Origin: Deltaproteobacteria bacterium
Lineage (GTDB): Bacteria > Myxococcota_A > UBA9160 > SZUA-336
Length of the DNA: 61,206 bases
Direction: 5' to 3'
NCBI GenBank assembly: GCA_029261895.1
Contig: JAJDAK010000026.1
Coordinates: forward strand, 1 to 61,206
Shown here: positions 33,962 through 42,168 of the stretch, one piece after another
Numbering within the stretch: position 1 is the stretch's first letter
Layout: each line of letters starts with the position of its first letter
Position numbers and translations under genes: made by a program
Notes under the pieces: model-generated
Seen by the model: only the letters and a program-made list of their open reading frames with translations
Told to the model about the DNA's origin: nothing
Databases searched by the model: none

Positions 33962-34722
33962 GCGATGATTTTGATCTAACGGGACGTGTGGCGGTTGTTA
34001 CCGGCGGCAGCCGTGGACTCGGCGCGGAAATGGTTCGTGCGTTCGCGAAGCGCGGCGCCGATGTGGTGATCGCCAGCCGCAAACTCGACGCCTGTGAAAA
34101 GCTTGCGAAAGAAATCGAAGCCACGACAGGTCGGAGGGCGGTGGCGGTGGCGGCGCATGCGGGCAAATGGCAGGACTGCGATCGTCTGGTTGAGCAGGCC
34201 TACGATCATTTCGGCAAGGTTGATGTGCTTGTGAACAACGCCGGAATGTCGCCTCGGTATTCATCGTTACCCGAGGTGACGGAAGAACTCTATGACAAGG
34301 TTCTTGCGGTGAACCTCAAGGGTCCGTTTCGACTCTCGTCCTTGATCGGTTCGCGCATGGCTGAGGGTGCTGGCGGTTCGATCATTAATATTTCCAGCAT
34401 CGCAGGGGTGGCGGCGAGCCCCGTCGAAGTCCCCTACGGCGCGGCGAAGGCTGGGCTCCATAGTTTCACGCTCAGTATGGCGCGCGCGTTCGCGCCCAAG
34501 GTTCGGGTGAATTGCATCATGCCGGGTCCGTTTATTACGGACATTGCCAAAGGCTGGTCGCAGGAAATGCATGATTCAATTCCTAAATTCGTACCCTTGG
34601 GTCGAGGCGGCAAGCCGAACGAGATTATTGGCGCGGCGCTCTATTTTGCGAGTGATGCATCGAGCTTTACGACAGGCTCGATCTTGAAAATCGACGGTGG
34701 CGCCGTATATCCCGCAGCATAG
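33958..34722 (+). CDS. Short-chain dehydrogenase/reductase
   Basis: A 254-residue SDR. NAD(P) motif TGGSRGLGAEM, NNAG motif (VLVNNAGMSP), catalytic Ser in INISSIAG, and YGAAKAGLHSF (YxxxK). The C-terminal FTTGSILKIDGGA is typical of classical SDRs such as FabG. It is the last enzyme of the cluster starting at 30339, where it probably oxidises or reduces a hydroxyacyl or cyclic alcohol intermediate. Confidence 0.93.
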   Translation: MSDDFDLTGRVAVVTGGSRGLGAEMVRAFAKRGADVVIASRKLDACEKLAKEIEATTGRRAVAVAAHAGKWQDCDRLVEQAYDHFGKVDVLVNNAGMSPRYSSLPEVTEELYDKVLAVNLKGPFRLSSLIGSRMAEGAGGSIINISSIAGVAASPVEVPYGAAKAGLHSFTLSMARAFAPKVRVNCIMPGPFITDIAKGWSQEMHDSIPKFVPLGRGGKPNEIIGAALYFASDASSFTTGSILKIDGGAVYPAA

Positions 34723-34733
34723 GACCGTCTGAC

Positions 34734-35468
34734 TTGGATTGGTCGAGATGCGATTATGTTCCCGATTGTGAGCCGGGGCAGGTTCACGTTTGGCGCGTCG
34801 CGCTCGATCCTGAACCGCAGATTGTCGCAAGTCTTCGAGGCGTGCTTTCGGGCGAAGAGACAGAGCGCGCAGATCGTTTTCATTTCGATCGTGATCGCGC
34901 TGCATTTACCGTAGTGCGAGCGACCTTGAGGGAATTGCTATCGGGTTACTTAAGCCAACCCGCGAGCTCATTCGTATTCCAACAGGCCGAGCACGACAAA
35001 CCGTTTCTTGCCGATACGAGCCTGCGCTTCAATGTTTCGCATTCTGCCGAATGGGGGTTGTTGGCTTTTACGCGCGAGCGTGAGATCGGTGTTGATATCG
35101 AAAAGATGCGTGATGATATCGAACAAGAAAATCTTGCGCGCCGCTTCTTTTCGGAGCGAGAGGTGCAAAGTATCGAGCGCCTGCAACCGCATCAAAGGCA
35201 CGCCGCTTTTTTCGCGTGTTGGACACGCAAGGAGGCGTACATCAAGGCGGAAGGTAGGGGGATGTCGATTCCACTCGACGCCTTTGATGTGTCCGTAGAT
35301 CCGGCTGAGCCGGCACGGTTGCTTGGGCACCGTGAATCCGCTGATGAAACCGAGCGCTGGTCCTTCCTGGACCTCGACCCAGCGCCGGGCTACGCCGCCG
35401 CGCTCGCCGTAGAGGGAGCCCTCAACGCGATTGAGACGTTCCACAGGAGCCCTTTGATTCGGGATTGA
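34734..35468 (+). CDS. 4'-phosphopantetheinyl transferase (Sfp type)
   Basis: A 244-residue Sfp-like transferase that moves phosphopantetheine from CoA to carrier proteins. Signature motifs: GVDIEK (Mg2+ site) and FACWTRKEAYIKAEG. The N-terminal EETERADRFHFDRDRAAFTVVRA is split between two conserved segments, and LRFNVSHS is the third. The start is a TTG 11 bp after the SDR stop, with AGGA nearby. It is longer than AcpS, so it may serve polyketide or nonribosomal carrier proteins, none of which is in this window. Confidence 0.92.
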   Translation: MDWSRCDYVPDCEPGQVHVWRVALDPEPQIVASLRGVLSGEETERADRFHFDRDRAAFTVVRATLRELLSGYLSQPASSFVFQQAEHDKPFLADTSLRFNVSHSAEWGLLAFTREREIGVDIEKMRDDIEQENLARRFFSEREVQSIERLQPHQRHAAFFACWTRKEAYIKAEGRGMSIPLDAFDVSVDPAEPARLLGHRESADETERWSFLDLDPAPGYAAALAVEGALNAIETFHRSPLIRD

Positions 35469-35508
35469 GCCCTGGCGATAGCGAATGGGTCAACTATAGT
35501 TCTACTTC

Positions 35509-35889
35509 GTGAGACTCCGACGCGCGCTTCTGTTCGCTTTGATGCTGGGCCACCTGCTCGCTGCCGGCGCACCTCCAATGAATGCAGTTGATGAGCATCC
35601 CTTCGACGATGATGTCCATGGTTGGTTTGAAGCGGGTGACGACTCGACCGTCTGGTGTCGCGGGGATCGATCGGAGGGGCATCGACCGAAACAATTCGTG
35701 CGCGCGAAATGCCCATGTGGTTGCGGCGACGCGCATTCGGGTCTGCCGGCCGCCTCCGGGTTTCAGCAGATTTATTTCACCGAGGCAACAGATGCGCTCC
35801 CGTTGCCCGAAATGAAACCATTCACGCCTTATCGCGCACGCTTTGTTCAAGTGCGTCGAGTGCCGGATCAACCGATTCCGATCGCCTAA
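35509..35889 (+). CDS. Small exported Cys-rich protein
   Basis: A 126-residue protein with a signal peptide (FALMLGHLLAAGA). The mature part has a CPCGCGDAH cluster plus an isolated Cys (VWCRGD) and several Asp/His, a possible metal-binding site. I do not recognise a family. The start is GTG at 35509. It lies directly upstream of the His/Met-rich membrane protein gene, separated by 62 bp that contain a long inverted repeat, which suggests a joint role in metal handling. Confidence 0.7.
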   Translation: MRLRRALLFALMLGHLLAAGAPPMNAVDEHPFDDDVHGWFEAGDDSTVWCRGDRSEGHRPKQFVRAKCPCGCGDAHSGLPAASGFQQIYFTEATDALPLPEMKPFTPYRARFVQVRRVPDQPIPIA

Positions 35890-35948
35890 GTCTCCTGTTT
35901 AAACTGTTCTTGAAGACCATCCAATAACGCAACAGTCTTAGGAGACTT
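35888..35948 (+). promoter_or_regulatory. Inverted repeat enclosing the ribosome binding site of the next gene
   Basis: Left arm AAGTCTCCT (35888-35896) pairs perfectly with AGGAGACTT (35940-35948), and a nested pair ACTGTT (35903-35908)/AACAGT (35931-35936) extends the structure. The right arm contains the AGGAG Shine-Dalgarno (35940-35944), 7 nt before the ATG at 35952. In the folded RNA the ribosome site would be buried. The left arm also overlaps the stop codon of the upstream gene, so a ribosome finishing that gene could open it. Confidence 0.5.
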
Positions 35949-35951
35949 GCG

Positions 35952-36959
35952 ATGTTTATCCATTTTACATGCCGTGTGTGGCTCGCGGCTGCTTTCATAC
36001 TTTGTTATTTCCCAAGTGCAGCGCGAGCTGTGGATCTCAGCCGACCCGACTCCCACGCACCGCTCGGTGTGATGGGCGACCACACGCATCACAAAGGCGA
36101 GGTGATGTTTTCGTACCGCTACATGCACATGGACATGCAGGGCAATCGCGACGGTACATCGAATCGGAGTTCTGCAGAGGTGTTGCAAGGGTTTCCGATT
36201 ACTCCAACGAAAATGAGTATGGCGATGCATATGTTGGGTGGAATGTACGCCCCCGCCGATGATGTTACTTTGACGTTGATGGTCCCATGGGTGCAACTGC
36301 ACATGGATCATCTGAATCGAATGGGAGTGCATTTTTCGACCGGCTCGCAGGGATTGGGCGATATCAAATTCGCTGCGCTGAAAGTCCTTTCGCGGAGCGA
36401 ATTTGATCAGTTGCATTTGAACTTAGGCATCAGTATTCCGACGGGCTCCATCAATAAACGCGACCGTACTCCGCTAGGTCGTGTGCGCCTGCCGTATCCC
36501 ATGCAGCTAGGATCTGGGACGCTGGATTTGATGCCGGGTTTGACCTATGTACGCCAGCTGGGTGATTGGTCGTTTGGATCCCAGGCGATTGCGACCCTTC
36601 ACTTGTTTGAAAACAGCAAAGACTATCGGCTGGGCGATCGTCTCCAACTCAGCCTTTGGATCTCGCGCGTACTGGTGCAGAGCCTCAGTGCATCGCTACG
36701 GCTTGAGGGGCAGAGCTGGGGAAATATCAGTGGCTCCGACGCTGTATTGACACCGGGTATGGTCCCAACCGCAGACCCTGACCGTCGCGGCGGACGTCGC
36801 CTGGATGCCGGCTTTGGTCTCAATTGGACATTCCAACAGGGGCCGCTGAAAGGACATCGATTGGCCGCTGAGGTGCTGGTGCCGGTCTATCAGTGGTTGG
36901 ATGGTCCGCAACTCGAGACTGACTGGACCACGATCTTGGGTTGGCAGCGCGCGTTCTAA
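35952..36959 (+). CDS. His/Met-rich outer-membrane transporter-like protein
   Basis: A 335-residue protein with a signal peptide (YFPSAARA) and alternating beta-strand segments ending in ILGWQRAF, an aromatic C-terminus typical of outer-membrane beta-barrels. It resembles the MetA-pathway-of-phenol-degradation (DUF3187-like) transporter group. Residues ~35-120 carry many Met and His (HTHHKGEVMFSYRYMHMDMQ, MSMAMHMLGGMY, MDHLNRMGVHF), common in copper-associated members. The ribosome binding site lies in a strong inverted repeat. It converges with the glycosyltransferase gene (2-bp gap). Confidence 0.8.
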   Translation: MFIHFTCRVWLAAAFILCYFPSAARAVDLSRPDSHAPLGVMGDHTHHKGEVMFSYRYMHMDMQGNRDGTSNRSSAEVLQGFPITPTKMSMAMHMLGGMYAPADDVTLTLMVPWVQLHMDHLNRMGVHFSTGSQGLGDIKFAALKVLSRSEFDQLHLNLGISIPTGSINKRDRTPLGRVRLPYPMQLGSGTLDLMPGLTYVRQLGDWSFGSQAIATLHLFENSKDYRLGDRLQLSLWISRVLVQSLSASLRLEGQSWGNISGSDAVLTPGMVPTADPDRRGGRRLDAGFGLNWTFQQGPLKGHRLAAEVLVPVYQWLDGPQLETDWTTILGWQRAF

Positions 36960-36961
36960 AG

Positions 36962-37663
36962 TCAGCGCCGCAGATTATATTTGAGTATGCACCAGACTGC
37001 ATGAACGCCGTCTCGCCAGCCAATTTTTTTGCCTTCTTCGCGCGTGCGGCCAGCATATGAAATACCGACCTCATAAATCCGAGCGCCGAGCCTGGCAACT
37101 TTCGCAGTGATCTCCGGTTCGAAACCGAAGCGATCTTCCTCGATTTGAACGGACTTTAAAATATCGGTACGAAAGGCCTTATAACAACTTTCCATGTCCG
37201 TCAGATTGAGGTCGGTCAGCATATTGGAAAGCAGGGTCAGCATTTTGTTTGCGATGGAATGCCAGAAATAAAGTACGCGGTGCGACTGGCCGCCAGCGAA
37301 TCTGGAGCCGTATACCACGTCGGCCCGGCCGGCGAGGATGGGGTCCAGTAAACGTCTGTAATCTACGGGGTCGTACTCGAGGTCAGCATCCTGGATGACG
37401 ACAATATCGCCGTTGGTTGCAGCGAATCCAGTTCGTAGCGCAGCCCCTTTGCCGCGGTTCCGGCCGTGCTGCAGCACGGTGAGTGCGTGTGCGGCGGTCA
37501 ATTCGGCAAGTTTCGCCGACGTTCCATCGGTGCTGTGGTCATCGACAACCACGATTTCCCGTTCACGAAAACGTTTGTCCAATTCGACCGTTTCGACGCG
37601 TCGAATGACCTCTTCAATCGTATTTACCTCGTTGAAGACGGGAATCACGATACTCAGTTTCAC
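36962..37663 (-). CDS. Family 2 glycosyltransferase (dolichol-phosphate mannosyltransferase-like)
   Basis: A 233-residue soluble GT-A enzyme: LSIVIPVFNEVNTIEEVI, EIVVVDDHSTDGT, ALRTGFAATNGDIVVIQDADLEYDP (DxD), then FGFEPEITAKVARLGARIYEVGISY. This matches DPM1-like polyprenyl-phosphate hexose synthases without membrane tail. The frame opens at a TTG (37687) without ribosome site; the GTG at 37663, with GGGGGA 10 nt upstream, begins MKLSIVIP as in homologues. The product would be a lipid-linked sugar donor for envelope glycans. Confidence 0.9.
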   Translation of the reverse strand: MKLSIVIPVFNEVNTIEEVIRRVETVELDKRFREREIVVVDDHSTDGTSAKLAELTAAHALTVLQHGRNRGKGAALRTGFAATNGDIVVIQDADLEYDPVDYRRLLDPILAGRADVVYGSRFAGGQSHRVLYFWHSIANKMLTLLSNMLTDLNLTDMESCYKAFRTDILKSVQIEEDRFGFEPEITAKVARLGARIYEVGISYAGRTREEGKKIGWRDGVHAVWCILKYNLRR

Positions 37664-37758
37664 CGGACGTCTTTCCCCCTCTCTCAAGAAGCACAGCGTG
37701 GACCCGAGGAGCAGGGAGTATAGGGCGCACGGAAGCGCAGCGACATGGGTTCATCGCA

Positions 37759-39707
37759 ATGAAGCTTGGAATCGGAGCCGCCGGACGGGGCGGATGGGTC
37801 AGTGGCTGGCTCTTGGTGATCGCCTTGTTGGCGATTCTTCACGGTTTTCGCCCTGGTCGTGTGCTCGTGCCCACGGATCACTTGATGTCAATCGCTCCGT
37901 GGAAGAGCGCAGAGACTCCCGGTGCACGGCCGGATAACCCATTGCTGCTGGATCAACCGACACAGTTTGTACCGTGGATGACGTACGCGGTCGAGCGGTT
38001 GCGTCGTGGCGAGATCCCACTTTGGAATCCGTATTCGCAACTGGGTGCTCCATTTGTTGGTAATGGGCAAAGTGCGATCTTCTATCCAACCAACTGGCTT
38101 CATGTGCTCTTCCCGCCCTCGTGGTCCTGGACCCTTTCCGCATGGGTCCGCTTGATTATCGCCGGCTTCGGCGCATTCCACTTGGCGCGTCGATATCAAG
38201 TGTCGAAGCAAGGTGCACTGCTCAGTGGGCTCGCATTCATGCTCTGCGGGTTCAACATCGTCTGGCTCAATCACGCGCATATGAATGTGATTCCATGGCT
38301 GCCATGGTCGATGTTAGCGATGCTGCGTCTGATCGATCGGCCATCGCCGCGGGCGTGCAGTGGATGCCGTTGCTCGACTATGTGGACGAATCGGCTTTGG
38401 CGGGGCAGAAGTTTGACCCGAGTTATTTGATTGGCTTGGTGTTTCCGTACGCCAATGGCTATCCCGCTGACGGCGTGACGCCCGTTGAAATTCGCCGTGC
38501 GACCGGTCTTCCCAATACGAATGAACTTTCTGCAGGGTTTGTAGGCTGGGTGACGTTTTTTCTTGCGGCGTTGACGCTGGTGTTTACGCGCGAACGCAGA
38601 ACATGGACCTGGTGGTTTATGGTTGCGCTGATCGCTGGTCTCGGGTGGGCGGGGTTGGAATACACAGAAGAGACTTTGATCGAGGCCGGAAAACTGAACG
38701 TTCGAGGTCATTACGCCGTGGATCGCGGACCATCGGGCCATGCGGTACCGCAGCAACAGCGCGAAGAACTCGTGCACCGCATTCACAAAGCCTTGATCTA
38801 TACCTGTCTGCGGCTGCTGATCCCAGTAGCACTGTTCCTCTACCTTGTGTTCGCGCTGTGTCGACGGAACGTCGGCTATGGGCCCTGGTGGTTCGCAGCG
38901 ACTGCTGAACTGCTGATGTTTGCGTTGCCTTACAATTCCGGCGCTCCGATTGAAACGTATTTTCCCAACGCTCCGGCGATCGATCTTATTCGGTCGCATC
39001 AACAAAAGAGAGAGGGTGGAAGCAGCTTTCGAATTGCTGGATCCTTTCGCGCTTTTCGTCCTGAAATTGCTACCGCGTATCGTTTGGGAGATATCCGGGG
39101 ATACGATTCGCTCGGAACCGCACGCTACTACCGCTGGATGGATTCGATCCAGCCGGCATCGAAGCCGCCGCGGCAGGTGATATCAAAGGTTTTCAACCCG
39201 GACGCCAAGGCGCTGCGGCTGTTGAATCTAGGTTATCTCGTTACGGCTCCCCATCATGCTGGGCCAGGTCGTGGTTGGCAGCAGCTGACACCAAACGATC
39301 CGCTTGATGAACGACAAGCACGTGTATATGCGTTGGAGGACGCAATGCCGCGTGCATGGGCGGCCGTGGGGAATCCGGCTGAGGCCACTTACGAAATGGT
39401 GATGTCGGAGCGAATTCGTGTGCGTGTGTCGCAAGGTGACGGGGGGTGGCTAGTGATCGCGGACAGTTTCCAGTGTGGCTGGCGTGCGACGTACGAAAGT
39501 GTCGATCATGGTTCACCAACGACGTTACCGATCCTTCCCGCGTACGGTGTACTTCGCGCCGTACCCCTCCCGCGAGATCGCTTGCATCCGATCGATGTGA
39601 TTTTTGAATACCGGCCAAACGGTTGGCGAAACGGACTACGCATGTCGTTTGCTGGAACGGGAATGATAGTCATCTTGCTTCTTCTTTCTATGCGTAAAAC
39701 GGTTTGA
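37759..39707 (+). pseudogene. YfhO-like multi-membrane glycan protein, broken by internal deletion/frameshift
   Basis: The first reading frame (37759 to about 38350) encodes the N-terminal part of a YfhO-family protein: LVPTDHLMSIAPW, NPYSQLGAPFVGNGQSAIFYPTNW, FNIVWLNHAHMNVIPWLPWSMLA. Homology then moves to the +2-shifted frame from about 38350 to the stop at 39707: AAGVQWMPLLDYVD, FPYANGYPADG, NAPAIDLIRSHQQKREGGSS, then the C-terminal lumenal domain and last helix. Comparison with the family layout suggests about 90-110 residues (roughly 300 bp) are missing between the parts, not just one base. The first frame ends at 38430 with unrelated residues. Family role: lipid-linked sugar transfer. 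It is next to a GT2 gene, as usual. Confidence 0.75.
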
Positions 39708-39773
39708 TGCGCTCTCAGCTTTGAAGCCTTCTAACCCGATATTTCACCTGTTAATTAGAGAACCGAGTAGACC

Positions 39774-40196
39774 ATGGCAGACCCTCGCATTTTTGATATT
39801 TCCATCGGGAGCATCATGATCAAAGACGCCATCACCGTGCAAATCACGGATGATGCCGAATACGCAGTTATGAAGATGAATACATACCGCGTTTCATCGG
39901 TAGTGATCTGTGATGGGAAACTTCCGGTCGGAATGCTCACGGAGAGCGATGTCACGGACCTCATCTCTGAGCATGCGGGTGGATTGATCGGCACGGAAAT
40001 TCCTCTCGCGCAACTGATAACGGGTCCCGTCATGGTGGTGGCTGAGGCAGAAATGCTTGGAAATATCCTGTCCGTAATGTGCCAGGTGAAGTTTCGTTCA
40101 ATGCCAGTCGTGAACGAAGCGCGTGAATTGGTGGGCGTTGTGTCTCAAACAGATATGTTCAAAAAATGTGTGTCGTTGCTGATGTCGGATGATTAG
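39774..40196 (+). CDS. Tandem CBS-domain protein
   Basis: A 140-residue protein with two CBS modules: [37 protein letters not shown] and [32 protein letters not shown] pairs bind adenine nucleotides and act as energy or ligand sensors. It is directly upstream of the chemoreceptor gene; the stop at 40196 is 10 bp before that start, and the receptor's Shine-Dalgarno overlaps the stop, so both are made together. Confidence 0.92.
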   Translation: MADPRIFDISIGSIMIKDAITVQITDDAEYAVMKMNTYRVSSVVICDGKLPVGMLTESDVTDLISEHAGGLIGTEIPLAQLITGPVMVVAEAEMLGNILSVMCQVKFRSMPVVNEARELVGVVSQTDMFKKCVSLLMSDD

Positions 40197-40206
40197 GAGA
40201 CGTAAA

Positions 40207-42168
40207 ATGAAACTAATACAAAATCTACTCGGAAATCTACGGCTGCGGTCGAAGCTGATGCTGATGCTGATGCCACCGATGCTGGGATATGCGTTGCTCG
40301 GTGGGGTCGAAATTTCAAGGGGCCTGCATACGGTATCTGAGGACACGCAGATTGAAGAACTCTCACGCCTCGCGGTCGTGATTAGTGATTTCATCCATGA
40401 GAGCCAGAAGGAACGAGGTCGTTCAGCGGGCTATGTCGGCGGTAACGGGCAGGCGTTTCGTCGAGAACTTCAGGATCAGCGTTCGGCCACGGATGAAAAG
40501 CGTGATGCATTGGTGGGGTTCATAGAAGGCTTTGACTCGTCGGCTCAGTCGACGGGATTGCAGCAGGGTATCAGTGCGTCTCTCGCAGAATTGAAGCGTT
40601 TGGACTCCATGCGGCGCGACATCTCCAGCCTGAAACTGCCGTTGACTGAAGCCGTGGGGTACTACACAGAGATGCATTCGCGATTTCTGGACGTGATCTC
40701 AGAGACGGCAAGGATCGGAAACGATAGCGAAGTTCAGCAGCAGACAAGAGCCTACGTGGCCTGGCTGCAAGCCAAGGAGCGGATGGGCATTGAGCGCGCT
40801 GTGGTGAGCGCCGCGTTCAGCGCGGACGAATTTCGGCCGGGTATGTACCAAAAGTTTGCCTCGCTCGTCGCCGCGCAATCCGTTTACACGGAGCAGTTCT
40901 CAAAACTTGCAGACCCTGAACAGTACGCGTTCTATCAGGACAAATTTGGTGATCCAGCGATTCGCGAAGTCGAGACGATGCGAGCTGTTGCGCACAAAAA
41001 GGCTGAGACGGGCGGATTCGGAATCGATGCGGGGCGTTGGTTCTCACAGGCTACGGCGAAGATTGACGTCGCGAAAGAGGTTGAAAATCGGATCGCTGAC
41101 GACTATAGGACGCTCGTGTCGAGCAAGCGCGACCAAGCCCAAGTCGAGGTCGTTCAGACTGTTGTCATCGCCTGTTTGGCATTGTTGATTGCAATCGGTA
41201 CCTGCGTGGCGGTGACGATCACCACAGGCGGGAGTGTGGCCGAAGCCGTTGCTGTGCTTTCCCATATGGCGGGCGGTGATTTTACTCATCAGATGCAGTA
41301 CCAGGGTCGGGATGAGTTCGGTGATATTGCGCGCTCGCTGAATCAAGCGGTTGTTCGCGTACGTACCGCGATGGAAGCCGTGGGAGAGAGCGCGTCGTCC
41401 GTAATGGCTTCGTCAGAGCAGGTGGATCGCGAAAGTCAAAACATGGTAATGGCTGCGCAGAACGCGGCGGCTGAAGCGGGCTCGGCTGCGACCGCCTCCA
41501 AGCGGGTTAACGAGACCGCACAGTCGGTGTCGACGTCGTCCACGGAGCTCGAAGCGAGCATCAAGGAAATTTCTCAGCATGCACAGCAGGCGGTTCGAAT
41601 CGCAAGTGAAGGCGTTGCTGTCGTGGCGGACACGAACCAGGTTATCTCTGAATTGGGTCAGCGAAGTACCGAAGTGGGAGAGGTCATCAAGGTGATCAGT
41701 TCTATCGCGGAACAGACCAATCTACTTGCGTTGAATGCCACGATTGAGGCAGCGCGCGCCGGGGAAGCGGGGAAGGGCTTCGCGGTCGTTGCAAGTGAAG
41801 TGAAGGATCTCGCGAAAGAATCGGCAAACTCCACGGAACTCATCAATGAGAAAATCATGGCAATTCAAGCCGCGATTGACTCATCGATCGAGTCAATCGG
41901 GCGCATCGAAACGACCATGTCGAACATCAAGGAAAGTCAGGACTCAATTGCTGCGGCGGTCGAGGAGCAGTCGGCAGCCACCGAGGAGATCGGTCGAGGT
42001 GCGGTCGGAACCGCTGACTTGATGGACAAAATCTCAGAAAGCATCAAAGGTGTTGAATCGGCGGCGCAAAATACGAGTGGAAGCGCTGGCACGATGCAGC
42101 GAACGGCTGAAGGGCTTCGCTCGATGTCGGTAAAACTCAACGAGATCGTGGAAGAGTTCAACTACTAG
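40207..42168 (+). CDS. Methyl-accepting chemotaxis protein with NIT (nitrate/nitrite-sensing) domain
   Basis: A 653-residue receptor. TM1 near residues 15-35, then a periplasmic NIT-type all-helical sensor (about 45-300) with the hallmark [20 protein letters not shown] start and a [20 protein letters not shown] segment. TM2 is around [17 protein letters not shown], then HAMP ([20 protein letters not shown]) and a signalling domain with the hairpin tip [19 protein letters not shown]. Family knowledge: NIT domains respond to nitrate and nitrite. Start: AGGAG 7 nt before ATG 40207, preferred to the ATG at 40189 inside the CBS gene. The C-terminus lacks a CheR-binding pentapeptide. It overlaps the convergent RND gene by 11 bp. 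Confidence 0.93.
   Translation: MKLIQNLLGNLRLRSKLMLMLMPPMLGYALLGGVEISRGLHTVSEDTQIEELSRLAVVISDFIHESQKERGRSAGYVGGNGQAFRRELQDQRSATDEKRDALVGFIEGFDSSAQSTGLQQGISASLAELKRLDSMRRDISSLKLPLTEAVGYYTEMHSRFLDVISETARIGNDSEVQQQTRAYVAWLQAKERMGIERAVVSAAFSADEFRPGMYQKFASLVAAQSVYTEQFSKLADPEQYAFYQDKFGDPAIREVETMRAVAHKKAETGGFGIDAGRWFSQATAKIDVAKEVENRIADDYRTLVSSKRDQAQVEVVQTVVIACLALLIAIGTCVAVTITTGGSVAEAVAVLSHMAGGDFTHQMQYQGRDEFGDIARSLNQAVVRVRTAMEAVGESASSVMASSEQVDRESQNMVMAAQNAAAEAGSAATASKRVNETAQSVSTSSTELEASIKEISQHAQQAVRIASEGVAVVADTNQVISELGQRSTEVGEVIKVISSIAEQTNLLALNATIEAARAGEAGKGFAVVASEVKDLAKESANSTELINEKIMAIQAAIDSSIESIGRIETTMSNIKESQDSIAAAVEEQSAATEEIGRGAVGTADLMDKISESIKGVESAAQNTSGSAGTMQRTAEGLRSMSVKLNEIVEEFNY

Noticed and set aside
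38121..39707. A separate gene in the second YfhO frame
   Set aside because: Its first ~70 residues are an out-of-frame copy of the upstream coding region; homology only begins near 38350, so it is the second half of one broken gene.
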